A stretch of DNA of 14,180 nt, from NCBI GenBank assembly GCA_946223375.1, contig CAMICU010000080.1, positions 1-14,180 of the forward strand, read 5' to 3'. Shown here piece after piece: positions 5,808-13,155 of this stretch. This DNA comes from an uncultured Stenotrophomonas sp. Its GTDB lineage: Bacteria; Pseudomonadota; Gammaproteobacteria; Xanthomonadales; Xanthomonadaceae. The notes under the pieces are model-generated. The model had not been told where the DNA came from. It saw nothing but the letters and a program-made list of their open reading frames with translations, and did not search any database. The translations under genes and the position numbers were made by a program. How positions within the stretch are numbered: the first letter of the stretch is position 1; each line of letters begins with the position of its first letter.

Positions 5808-7226
5808 ATGCTCTGGGCCTGCATTCTGCTGCCGCAGCTGGCGCTGGACGCCGTCCTTCGCCGCCTGCCGGATCCGGAACTGCCACTGGCACTGGTGGAG
5901 GGGCCGGCACAGCTGCGGCGCCTGTATGCGGTCAATGAAAGTGCCGCCCAGCATGGGCTGGTGGCGGGAATGCGGCTGTCGGCCGCGCATGCGTTGCTGG
6001 CCCAGGTGCGCACGCTGGATTTCGACCCGAAGGCCGAAGCGCACTGGCATCGCTTTCTTGCCGCATGGGCGTACCGGCACAGTTCGCTGGTCAGCCAGCA
6101 GTGGCCGCATGCGATCGTGCTGGAGGTGCAGGCCAGCTTCCAGCTGTTCGGCCCCTGGCCGCGCTTCGAGCGCCGCCTGCGCAGCGAGCTTGAGACACTG
6201 GGCTTCCGCCACCGCATCGCGCTGGCGCCGACACCGCGCGCGGCACGGGTGCTGGTGGGCCTGCGTGATGGGCTGGTGGTGACACACCGAAACACGATGC
6301 AGGCGATGCTGGACAAGGTGCCGGTACGGCGTGCGGCATTGCCCGGCGACGCCGGCGAGCGCCTGCACCGCATGGGCATCCGCAGCCTGGCCGCCCTGCG
6401 CGGTTTGCCCACCGATGGCGTGCGTCGTCGGTTCGGTGGCGAGGTGCTTGAGCACCTGCGCCGGCTGTACGGGGAGGCCGATGATCCGCTGACCTGCTAC
6501 GCGCCACCGGATCATTTCGATTCGCGGCTGGAACTGGGGTATGAGGTGGAGACCCATACCGCGTTGTTGTTCCCGCTGCGGCGCCTGGTCGGTGACCTGT
6601 GCACCTATCTTTCCATCCGCGATGGCGGGGTGCAGCGCTTCCTGCTGCGGCTGGAACATGAGGAAGGCCACACCGACGTGGAAGTCGGCCTGCTGGCGGC
6701 CGAGCGCTCGCCGTCGATGCTGTTCGAGCTGTCGCGCAACCGTCTGGAGCGGGTGGAGATCCCGCGCCCGGTGGTGGCCATGCGGCTGCTGGCGCGGCAG
6801 CTGCCGCCGTTCATCCCGGCCGCGCGCGACCTGTTCGATACGCGGCCGCAGCAGGCCATGGACTGGCCGCACCTACGCGAACGGCTGCGTGCACGGCTCG
6901 GTGATGAGGCGGTGTACCGGCTGGCACCGGGCGATGATCCGCGCCCGGAACGGGCGTGGCGGAAGGTCCGCGGGGATGCACTGGTGGACGCGCAGGCCCC
7001 CGCGCGCCCCCCGCGGCCCAGCTGGCTGCTGCCGGAGCCGGTGCCGCTGCGCGAAGCGCGGCTGCGCATCATCAGCGGCCCGGAACGGCTGGAGAGCGGC
7101 TGGTGGGACGATGACGACGCGCGTCGTGATTACTACGTGGTGGAAACAGCGCAGGGGCAGCGCGGCTGGGCCTTCGTGGCACCGGGTGAACGCAGTGGCT
7201 GGATGCTGCACGGCTGGTTCGCATGA
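5808..7226 (+). CDS. imuB: ImuB, catalytically degenerate Y-family polymerase
   Basis: The 472-residue protein begins MLWACILLPQLALDAVLRRL, the ImuB version of the Y-family palm start, where active polymerases have acidic metal ligands. The second palm motif reads VLEVQASFQLFG (104-115), without the paired acid residues (SIDE) of DinB. It should therefore not synthesise DNA but act as a scaffold. Thumb and little-finger regions follow to about 325. Two sliding-clamp motif candidates stand close together, QLPPF (331-335) and RDLF (340-343). The C-terminal block starts near WLLPEPVPLREARL and ends in GWWDDDDARRDYYVVE and MLHGWFA, the conserved ImuB tail that contacts ImuA and DnaE2 in studied systems. 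It begins 6 bases after the imuA stop with no clear ribosome binding site, so translation is probably coupled, and overlaps dnaE2 by 4 bases. Confidence 0.93.
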   Translation: MLWACILLPQLALDAVLRRLPDPELPLALVEGPAQLRRLYAVNESAAQHGLVAGMRLSAAHALLAQVRTLDFDPKAEAHWHRFLAAWAYRHSSLVSQQWPHAIVLEVQASFQLFGPWPRFERRLRSELETLGFRHRIALAPTPRAARVLVGLRDGLVVTHRNTMQAMLDKVPVRRAALPGDAGERLHRMGIRSLAALRGLPTDGVRRRFGGEVLEHLRRLYGEADDPLTCYAPPDHFDSRLELGYEVETHTALLFPLRRLVGDLCTYLSIRDGGVQRFLLRLEHEEGHTDVEVGLLAAERSPSMLFELSRNRLERVEIPRPVVAMRLLARQLPPFIPAARDLFDTRPQQAMDWPHLRERLRARLGDEAVYRLAPGDDPRPERAWRKVRGDALVDAQAPARPPRPSWLLPEPVPLREARLRIISGPERLESGWWDDDDARRDYYVVETAQGQRGWAFVAPGERSGWMLHGWFA

Positions 7227-10200
7227 GCCGCGATGAATCCCCGGGCGGCGGCCCGCCACGCAGCTGGAGCGTCAGCACGCGCCTGCAGGCGGCCGCCAAC
7301 GATGATGTCGCCCACCATGACGGTGATGGCAGCCCGGCCTATGCCGAGCTGCACTGCCTTTCGGATTTCTCCTTCCTGCGCGGCGCGTCGAGCGCCGAGA
7401 AGCTGTTCGCGCGTGCGCGCGACTGCGGCTACGGCGCGCTGGCGATCACCGACGAGTGCTCGCTGGCCGGCATCGTCCGTGGCTGGGAGGCGGCCCGGGC
7501 GACCGGGGTGAAACTGATCGTCGGCAGCGAGTTCACCCTGGTCGATGGGCTGAAACTGGTGCTGCTGGTCGAGGACAGTGGCGGCTACCGGCAGCTGTGT
7601 GCGCTGATCACCACCGCGCGCCGTGCCGCCGGCAAGGGCGAATACCGGCTGGAGCGTGCCGACCTGGAATCGCTGCTGCAGGGCCAGGCGCCGGGGCTGT
7701 TCGCACTGTGGCTGCCGGGGGCCGTGCCCGATGCCGGGCAGGGCGCCTGGTTGAAGGGCCTGTTCGGGGAGCGTGCCTGGCTGGCGGTGGAGCTGCACCG
7801 CCAGTGTGATGATGCCGCGCGGCTGCTGCAGCTGCAGGCATTGGCACGGCAGCTGCAGCTGCCGGCAGTGGCCAGTGGCGACGTGCACATGGCCACCCGC
7901 CGCGAGCGGATGATGCAGGACACGGTCACCGCGATCCGCCACAACCTGCCCCTGGCCGACGCCGGCGCGCACCTGTTCCGCAACGGCGAGCGCCACCTGC
8001 GTGCACGCCGCACGCTGGGCAACATCTATCCGCCGGCGCTGCTGCAGGAAGCGGTGGCGCTGGCCGGACGCTGCGACTTCGACCTCAAGCGCGACCTGCA
8101 TTACCAGTATCCCGCCGAGCTGGTGCCGGAGGGCCACACGCCGACCAGCTACCTGCGCCAGCTGACCGAGCAGGGCATGGCCGAGCGCTGGAATGAAACC
8201 AAGCCGCTGACGCAGAAGGTGCGCGATGACATCGAGCAGGAGCTGGCGCTGATCGCCGAGCTGAAGTACGAACCGTTCTTCCTCACCGTGAACGACATCG
8301 TGCGCTTCGCGCGCGAGCGCAACATCCTGTGCCAGGGGCGGGGCTCCTCGGCCAATTCAGCGGTCTGCTACGCGCTGGGCATCACCGCGGTGGACCCGGG
8401 CGAGAACCGGCTGCTGATCTCGCGCTTCCTGTCCAAGGCGCGCGACGAGCCGCCCGACATCGACGTGGATTTCGAGCACGAGCGGCGCGAGGAAGTGCTG
8501 CAGTACGTCTATGGAAAATACGGACGGGCGCGGGCGGCGCTGGCGGCAACGGTGATCAGCTACCGCGGCAAGAGCGCGGTGCGTGACGTGGCGCGGGTGT
8601 TCGGCCTGCCACCGGACCAGATCAGCCTGCTGGCCAACTGCTATGGCTGGGGCAATGGCGAGACGCCGATGGAGCAGCGCATCAGCGAGGCGGGCTTCGA
8701 CCTGGAGAATCCGCTGATCGCCAAGGTACTGCACGTGACCGAGATGCTGCGTGACCATCCGCGCCATCTGTCCCAGCATGTGGGCGGCTTCGTGATTTCC
8801 GATACGTCGTTGTCCAGCGTGGTGCCGGTGGAGAACGCGGCGATGGCCGACCGCACCATCATCCAGTGGGACAAGGACGACCTGGAGAGCATGCGCCTGC
8901 TCAAGGTCGACTGCCTGGCGCTGGGCATGCTGACCTGCCTGCGCAAGACCCTGGACCTGGTGCGTGAACACCGTGGCCGCGACTTCGACCTGGCCAGCAT
9001 TCCGTCCGAGGACGAAGCGACCTACGCGATGATCCAGCGCGCCGACACCATCGGCGTGTTCCAGATCGAATCACGCGCGCAGATGGCGATGCTGCCGCGG
9101 CTGAAGCCAGCCACGTTCTACGACCTGGTGATCGAGGTGGCGATCGTGCGCCCGGGGCCGATCCAGGGGGACATGGTGCATCCCTATCTGCGCCGTCGGC
9201 AGGGGCTGGAGCCGGTGACCTATCCGTCCGAGGGCGTGAAGGACATCCTCGGCAAGACGCTGGGCATCCCGCTGTTCCAGGAACAGGTGATGGAACTGGT
9301 GATGCATGCGGGCTATTCGGCCGACGAGGCCGATGGGTTGCGCCGTTCGATGGCGGCATGGCGGCGCGGCGGTGACATGGAGCCGCACCGCAAGCGCATC
9401 CGTGAATTGATGGAGGACAAGGGCTATGCATCGGAGTTCATCGACCAGATCTTCGAGCAGATCAAGGGTTTTGGTTCCTACGGTTTCCCGCAGAGCCACG
9501 CCGCGTCCTTCGCCAAGCTGGTCTATGCGAGCTGCTGGCTCAAGCGTCACGAGCCGGCTGCATTTGCCTGTGGCCTGCTCAATTCGCAGCCGATGGGCTT
9601 CTATTCGGCCAGCCAGATCGTGCAGGATGCGCGCCGGGGCCATGCCGAACGCGAAGGCATCGAGGTGCTGCCGGTGGATGTGACGTGCAGTGACTGGGAC
9701 AACCTGCTGGAAGGCGGGCGGGCCTGGCGCAGCGATGCCGATCCGGGTGCGCAGCCGGCGCTGCGGCTGGGCCTGCGCCAGATCGCCGGGTTTTCCGAAG
9801 CGGCCGCCCGCGCGGTGATGGAGGCGCGCCGGCAGCGGCCCTTCGCCAGTGTCGCCGACCTGTGTCTGCGTGCCGGGCTGGACGGAAAGGCGCGCGACGC
9901 GCTGGCCGAATCCGGCGCCCTGCAGGCGCTGGTCGGCAACCGCAACGCGGCGCGCTGGGCGGTGGCCGGGGTGGAGCGGCGGCGTCCGCTGTTGCCGGGC
10001 AGCCCCGCGGAGAGCGGGGTGGAGCTGCCCGATGCCGGCGAAGGCGAGGAGATCCTGTCCGATTACCACAGCACCGGGCTGACCCTGCGCCAGCACCCGA
10101 TGGCGGTGCTGCGCGACGAAATGAACCGGCGCCGCATCATCGGCCTGGCGGCGCTGCGCCGGCGTCCGCATGGCAGCGGCGCGCACGTGGCCGGGCTGGT

Positions 10201-10456
10201 CACCCAGCGGCAGCGGCCGGGAACGGCGAAGGGGACGATCTTCGTCACCCTGGAGGACGAGCACGGCATGATCAACGTCATCGTCTGGCCGCATGTGGCA
10301 TTGCGGCGGCGCCGCGACCTGCTCGAATCACGCCTGCTGGCGGTGCGGGGCCGCTGGGAGCGCGTGGACGGGGTGGAACACCTGATTGCCGGCGACCTGT
10401 ACGACATGAGCGAACTGCTCGGCGAGCTGCAGGTGGAGTCGCGGGATTTCCATTGA
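7223..10456 (+). CDS. dnaE2: DnaE2 (ImuC), error-prone C-family DNA polymerase
   Basis: The 1077-residue protein is of normal DnaE2 length. A poorly conserved lead of about 38 residues is followed by the PHP domain (YAELHCLSDFSFLRG, H44). The polymerase core has GRGSSANSAVCYALG and the catalytic aspartate cluster PDIDVDF (D412, D414, D416), with the third acid D563 in LLKVDCLALGM. A helix-hairpin-helix region and an OB domain (VAGLVTQRQRPGTAKG through TLEDEHGMINVIVW) come near the end, and the protein stops at SRDFH with no clamp-binding extension that I can see. This fits recruitment to the clamp through ImuB. All active-site residues are present, so it should be the catalytic mutasome subunit, carrying out translesion synthesis after DNA damage. 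It starts with an ATGA overlap on imuB and is the last gene of the operon. Confidence 0.97.
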   Translation: MSRDESPGGGPPRSWSVSTRLQAAANDDVAHHDGDGSPAYAELHCLSDFSFLRGASSAEKLFARARDCGYGALAITDECSLAGIVRGWEAARATGVKLIVGSEFTLVDGLKLVLLVEDSGGYRQLCALITTARRAAGKGEYRLERADLESLLQGQAPGLFALWLPGAVPDAGQGAWLKGLFGERAWLAVELHRQCDDAARLLQLQALARQLQLPAVASGDVHMATRRERMMQDTVTAIRHNLPLADAGAHLFRNGERHLRARRTLGNIYPPALLQEAVALAGRCDFDLKRDLHYQYPAELVPEGHTPTSYLRQLTEQGMAERWNETKPLTQKVRDDIEQELALIAELKYEPFFLTVNDIVRFARERNILCQGRGSSANSAVCYALGITAVDPGENRLLISRFLSKARDEPPDIDVDFEHERREEVLQYVYGKYGRARAALAATVISYRGKSAVRDVARVFGLPPDQISLLANCYGWGNGETPMEQRISEAGFDLENPLIAKVLHVTEMLRDHPRHLSQHVGGFVISDTSLSSVVPVENAAMADRTIIQWDKDDLESMRLLKVDCLALGMLTCLRKTLDLVREHRGRDFDLASIPSEDEATYAMIQRADTIGVFQIESRAQMAMLPRLKPATFYDLVIEVAIVRPGPIQGDMVHPYLRRRQGLEPVTYPSEGVKDILGKTLGIPLFQEQVMELVMHAGYSADEADGLRRSMAAWRRGGDMEPHRKRIRELMEDKGYASEFIDQIFEQIKGFGSYGFPQSHAASFAKLVYASCWLKRHEPAAFACGLLNSQPMGFYSASQIVQDARRGHAEREGIEVLPVDVTCSDWDNLLEGGRAWRSDADPGAQPALRLGLRQIAGFSEAAARAVMEARRQRPFASVADLCLRAGLDGKARDALAESGALQALVGNRNAARWAVAGVERRRPLLPGSPAESGVELPDAGEGEEILSDYHSTGLTLRQHPMAVLRDEMNRRRIIGLAALRRRPHGSGAHVAGLVTQRQRPGTAKGTIFVTLEDEHGMINVIVWPHVALRRRRDLLESRLLAVRGRWERVDGVEHLIAGDLYDMSELLGELQVESRDFH

Positions 10457-10480
10457 GCCCTTGTTCGCATGCCGAGGCTT

Positions 10481-10506
10481 CTGCAGGAGCGGGTCTGGCC
10501 GCGAAG
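10481..10506. repeat. REP-like palindromic unit
   Basis: The stretch AGGAGCGGGTCTGGCCGCGA resembles the GGGAGCGGGCTTGCCCGCGA type REP unit common in pseudomonads, with a weak GCGG/CCGC stem. Only one copy is seen in the window, so its repeat status is inferred from resemblance. Confidence 0.35.
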
Positions 10507-10519
10507 CTGATAAGGCAAG

Positions 10520-10536
10520 GCCGTCGAACCGACGGC
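10520..10536 (+). terminator. Possible terminator hairpin after dnaE2
   Basis: GCCGTCG and CGACGGC pair perfectly around AAC, 64 bases after the dnaE2 stop. Only AATT follows, so intrinsic termination is uncertain. Confidence 0.4.
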
Positions 10537-10618
10537 AATTGCAAACGCTTCGGCAGGGAAATTCCAGGAGCTTCGCGGCAGACGCCGCTCGGACGAAGAA
10601 CGATGGGACGCTGCGGAT

Positions 10619-10648
10619 CAAATAGCTGGCTATTTGTGATGCATCACA
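10619..10648. promoter_or_regulatory. Two abutting palindromes upstream of the AT-hook-like gene
   Basis: The first has arms CAAATAGC and GCTATTTG with spacer TG (10619-10636). The second is the 14-bp perfect palindrome TGTGATGCATCACA (10635-10648), sharing two bases with the first. They lie 34 bases before the predicted ATG, in an AT-rich island unlike the surroundings, and are probably operator sites. The second looks like a Crp/Clp site but its spacer is 4, not 6. Confidence 0.6.
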
Positions 10649-10681
10649 TTAATTTGCGCGCAGTACGGAAGGATGGAAGAC

Positions 10682-10957
10682 ATGCAGGACGAGAAAGCGC
10701 CGGAAGCGGCGGACACGGAAGCACCACGCAAACGGGGCAGGCCCAGAATCTACAAGGAACCGCTTTCGCAGGCCGAACGTGCGCGTCGTTATCGCAGCAA
10801 GCGTGCCAACGATTTCAGCCCGGCCGCAGAAATGCGCGACACCAACCTCATCGATGCCTTGCGCTGGTGCATCACGCAGCAACATGAGGCCGTGGACATC
10901 TATCTGGAGGAACTGGTGCGTCGCTTCCACAGCAAAGGGGCCGATGCGTTGAAGTGA
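10682..10957 (+). CDS. Small basic protein with AT-hook-like motif, unknown function
   Basis: The 91-residue product begins MQDEKAPEAAD and soon has KRGRPRIYKEPLSQAERARRYRSKR (about residues 16-40). The GRPR core flanked by basic residues is that of an AT hook, which inserts into the minor groove of AT-rich DNA. The second half (TNLIDALRWCITQQHEAVDIYLEELVRRF) is predicted helical and could be a dimerisation module. I infer a DNA-binding protein but cannot name the family. The ATG at 10682 has GGAAGG 9 bases upstream; an ATG at 10673 is in frame but would have that site touching it. The promoter region carries two abutting palindromes, so autoregulation is possible. No neighbour explains its role. 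Confidence 0.7.
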   Translation: MQDEKAPEAADTEAPRKRGRPRIYKEPLSQAERARRYRSKRANDFSPAAEMRDTNLIDALRWCITQQHEAVDIYLEELVRRFHSKGADALK

Positions 10958-11045
10958 TGCGGGCAGGCGCCGCTTCGTGCAGGCGCGGCCCAAGCCGGGA
11001 AGCGGATGAGGTGGCGGCCATTGCTTTCCTGCGGTTCTAGGAGAT

Positions 11046-11061
11046 GCCCCCGTCTGGGGGC
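11046..11061 (+). terminator. GC hairpin after the AT-hook-like gene
   Basis: GCCCCC and GGGGGC form a 6-bp stem around GTCT, 88 bases after the stop. No T run follows. The rest of the 296-bp gap 10958-11253 shows no gene or other feature that I can support. Confidence 0.35.
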
Positions 11062-11253
11062 TCCGTCGGTTCCGTGGCTCCCGCCGCACCTGCAACAGCA
11101 AGCTGCTGAGGCGTCGAGGCCGTGGTCGCAGGTGCCGTTCACCCGGTGCCGCCAGTCCAGCCTTACCGCGGAGTGCCTGCCCTGAAGTTGACCGTGTTGG
11201 CGATCGGGCGCAAGCTCGCCAGCACGCATTGGTTCCATCCCACCGGAGGACTC

Positions 11254-11583
11254 ATGACTGTCGCAACTTCAGTGCCTGCATCGGGCGACTCCCAACCTTC
11301 CTCGCACCTGGGCCGCGTTTTCTGGCTGCTCGGGGTGATACCCAGCAATCTGCTGTGGGCGGTGGCGCTGTGGGCGCTGACCCAGGGCAGGACCCCGCTG
11401 CTGCTGGGCATGTTCGCGGTGCTGCTGGTGTACACCGGCTGGATCATCCCCACCGTGTGGCGCGCCGCGCCTTCGGCGCACAACCCCAACTATGGCCTGG
11501 CCGCCCGCGGGCTGACCGTGGCCTGGGGGTTGAACACCGTGCTGGTGATCTTCTTCCTGACGCTGCAGCTGGTGGCTCAGTAG
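11254..11583 (+). CDS. Small integral membrane protein, three predicted helices
   Basis: The 109-residue product starts MTVATSVPASGDS and has three hydrophobic segments at about 22-43 (VFWLLGVIPSNLLWAVALWA), 48-69 (PLLLGMFAVLLVYTGWIIPTVW) and 86-107 (GLTVAWGLNTVLVIFFLTLQL), with short loops. It should sit in the inner membrane. I do not recognise the family and see no catalytic or metal-binding motif. The ribosome binding site GGAGG stands 4 bases before the ATG at 11254, a little close but clear; the frame is open upstream without a better start. Its stop (TAG 11581-11583) overlaps the stop region of the opposing gene, so the two genes converge and share their last bases. Confidence 0.75.
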   Translation: MTVATSVPASGDSQPSSHLGRVFWLLGVIPSNLLWAVALWALTQGRTPLLLGMFAVLLVYTGWIIPTVWRAAPSAHNPNYGLAARGLTVAWGLNTVLVIFFLTLQLVAQ

Positions 11584-11981
11584 AACTGGATGGGATGGCC
11601 GTCCCGGTCAAAGGCCGCGAAGCGGCTGATCTGGCCATCATTGATGGCGTTGACCATCAGCCGCAGCGGCTGCGCGGCCTCATCGCTGGACGGCGCGATC
11701 CCGGCCCGGCCGTCGAGGGCGGCGACAAACGCCACGTCCCAGCGGATCCCGGCGTTGGCCGATTCCTCCGCCAATGCCTTGAACGAGTCCACCTGCTCCG
11801 GGGCCTTGTCCACGCACAGCACCGGCGTCAGGGTGCCACCCTCGCCGCTGGCATGGCGCGCATGCTGGTCACCGGTGGGGGATTCGGGCAGGTCGGCCCG
11901 GGCGAAGACGAACAGCAGGCGTTGCGGTTCGGGCTGCCGGCGGGCGGCGTGCAGGAGTCCGTCGAAGTCGTTCAGCATCAT
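11577..11981 (-). CDS. Small conserved protein, often labelled 'ribonucleotide reductase subunit alpha'
   Basis: The 134-residue product starts MMLNDFDGLLHAARRQPEPQ and continues RLLFVFARADLP, GEGGTLTPVLCVDKAPEQVDSF and WDVAFVAALDGR. These blocks are those of a small soluble family in gammaproteobacteria that, as I recall, databases often name ribonucleotide reductase subunit alpha. That name is misleading: the protein has none of the NrdA active-site cysteines or the size of the real enzyme. The true function is unknown to me. The start is one of two adjacent ATGs (11981 or 11978); a longer frame to 12056 adds non-conserved sequence. Its 3' end overlaps the convergent membrane-protein gene by 7 bases. 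It is divergent from moaA, with 193 bp between the two starts. Confidence 0.8.
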   Translation of the reverse strand: MMLNDFDGLLHAARRQPEPQRLLFVFARADLPESPTGDQHARHASGEGGTLTPVLCVDKAPEQVDSFKALAEESANAGIRWDVAFVAALDGRAGIAPSSDEAAQPLRLMVNAINDGQISRFAAFDRDGHPIQFY

Positions 11982-12055
11982 GATCGCTGTCACACGGCGT
12001 AAGCATGGGAAGCTGCATGCTGCCACAACGCCGGCGCCTGCCGAGGGGGTGGGCA

Positions 12056-12069
12056 TTGATTTAAGTCAT
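12056..12069 (+). promoter_or_regulatory. FNR/Dnr-like box upstream of moaA
   Basis: TTGAT-TTAA-GTCAT matches one perfect half of TTGAT-N4-ATCAA and three of five bases in the other half. Its centre is 12062.5. A class II site (centred at -41.5) would put the start at 12104 and the -10 at 12092-12097, exactly where TAGGCT is found. Confidence 0.55.
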
Positions 12070-12091
12070 GCCATCGGCTGCTTGCCCCTCG

Positions 12092-12097
12092 TAGGCT
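12092..12097 (+). promoter_or_regulatory. Candidate -10 box of the moa operon
   Basis: TAGGCT keeps the key T, A and final T of the -10 consensus and falls where an activator-dependent class II promoter needs it. No -35 box is expected in that arrangement. The leader to the moaA ATG would be about 71 bases, with a small CCCGG/CCGGG hairpin at 12125-12138. Confidence 0.4.
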
Positions 12098-12174
12098 GTG
12101 CTCCAGTCAACGCAGGCGAGGCGTCCCGGAATGCCGGGTGAGCGGAAAACGTGAAGTCAGGAGGTGGAATAGCA

Positions 12175-13155
12175 ATGAGCCAACTCACCGATGGCTTCGG
12201 CCGCAGCTTTCCCTACCTGCGCCTGTCGCTTACCGAGGCCTGCAATTTCCGTTGCAGCTACTGCCTGCCGGACGGCTACCAGGCCGATGGCCGGCCGCAG
12301 TTCCTGGGCGTGGCCGAGATCGAGCGGCTGGTGCGCGCCTTCGCCACGCTGGGCATGCACAAGATCCGCCTGACCGGCGGCGAACCCAGCCTGCGCAAGG
12401 ACCTGGAACAGATCATCCAGACGGTGGCGCGGGTGCCCGGCATCCGCAAGGTCGCCATCACCACCAATGGCTGCCTGCTGCCGCGACGCCTGCCGGGCTG
12501 GCACCGCGCGGGCCTGACCGCACTCAACGTGAGCATGGACAGCCTGCGGCGCGAACGCTTCCACGCCATCACCGGTCACGACCGCCTGCCCGAGGTGCTG
12601 GAAGGCATCGAACTGGCGCAGCAGCTGGGCCTGTCGTCGATCAAGCTCAATGCGGTGCTGCTGCGTGGCCGCAACGACGACGAGCTGCCGCAATGGATGG
12701 AATTCCTGCGTGAGCGGCCGGTCAGCGTGCGCTTCATCGAGCTGATGCGCACCGGTGACAACCGCGCGTATTTCGAGCGCCATCACCTGGATGCGGACGT
12801 GGTCATCGAGCAGCTCCAGGCGGCCGGCTGGCAGCAGCGGCCGCGTGCGGCCGATGCCGGCCCGGCGCGCGAGTTCAGCCACCCGGACTATCGCGGCACG
12901 GTCGGCATCATCGCGCCGTACTCGCGTGACTTCTGCAAGGGCTGCAACCGTCTGCGGGTCACCGCGCGCGGCGATCTGCGGTTGTGCCTGTTCGGCGACT
13001 TCGGCATCGCGCTGCGCCCGCTGCTGCAGTCGGAGGATGACCGTGACGCGCTGCTGGCACGCATCACCACCCAGCTTGGCCTGAAGGCGGCCGGACATGG
13101 CCTGCATCAAGGCAACACCGGCATCACGCCGCACCTGGCTTCCATCGGGGGATGA
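12175..13155 (+). CDS. moaA: MoaA, GTP 3',8-cyclase (molybdenum cofactor biosynthesis)
   Basis: The 326-residue radical-SAM enzyme catalyses the first step of molybdopterin synthesis, converting GTP to 3',8-cyclo-7,8-dihydro-GTP. The SAM-binding 4Fe-4S cluster is held by C23, C27 and C30 (CNFRCSYC). The second, substrate cluster is held by C254, C257 and C271 (FCKGCNRLR...LRLCLFG). The SAM motif TGGEP (67-71), the serine-strand region NVSMDSL and the C-terminal double glycine (ASIGG-stop) needed for activity are all present, so it looks functional. The start ATG at 12175 has GGAGGTGG upstream; 8 extra residues are possible in frame but unlikely. It leads the moaA-moaCB-moeA operon, and an FNR/Dnr-like box upstream suggests anaerobic induction. 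It cooperates directly with MoaC in the next gene. Confidence 0.97.
   Translation: MSQLTDGFGRSFPYLRLSLTEACNFRCSYCLPDGYQADGRPQFLGVAEIERLVRAFATLGMHKIRLTGGEPSLRKDLEQIIQTVARVPGIRKVAITTNGCLLPRRLPGWHRAGLTALNVSMDSLRRERFHAITGHDRLPEVLEGIELAQQLGLSSIKLNAVLLRGRNDDELPQWMEFLRERPVSVRFIELMRTGDNRAYFERHHLDADVVIEQLQAAGWQQRPRAADAGPAREFSHPDYRGTVGIIAPYSRDFCKGCNRLRVTARGDLRLCLFGDFGIALRPLLQSEDDRDALLARITTQLGLKAAGHGLHQGNTGITPHLASIGG

Noticed and set aside
5157..6872. 571-residue minus-strand frame
   Set aside because: It is rich in Gln, Arg and His and lies antisense to imuA and imuB; long antisense frames are common in GC-rich DNA.
9071..10294. 407-residue minus-strand frame within dnaE2
   Set aside because: It lies antisense to the conserved polymerase core and OB domain, with no recognisable motif.
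10635..10648. Crp/Clp binding site
   Set aside because: The halves TGTGA and TCACA are present, but the spacer is 4 bases rather than 6, so it was called only as a palindrome.
11044..11107. 21-residue frame starting MPPSGGSVGS
   Set aside because: TAGGAG touches the ATG, and the sequence is the translation of a GC hairpin.
11192..11220. TTGACC as -35 of the membrane-protein gene
   Set aside because: No acceptable -10 follows at 16-18 bases.
11982..12174. Molybdenum cofactor riboswitch before moaA
   Set aside because: Only a small CCCGG/CCGGG hairpin is seen; the leader is too short and lacks the long conserved stems of the Moco motif.
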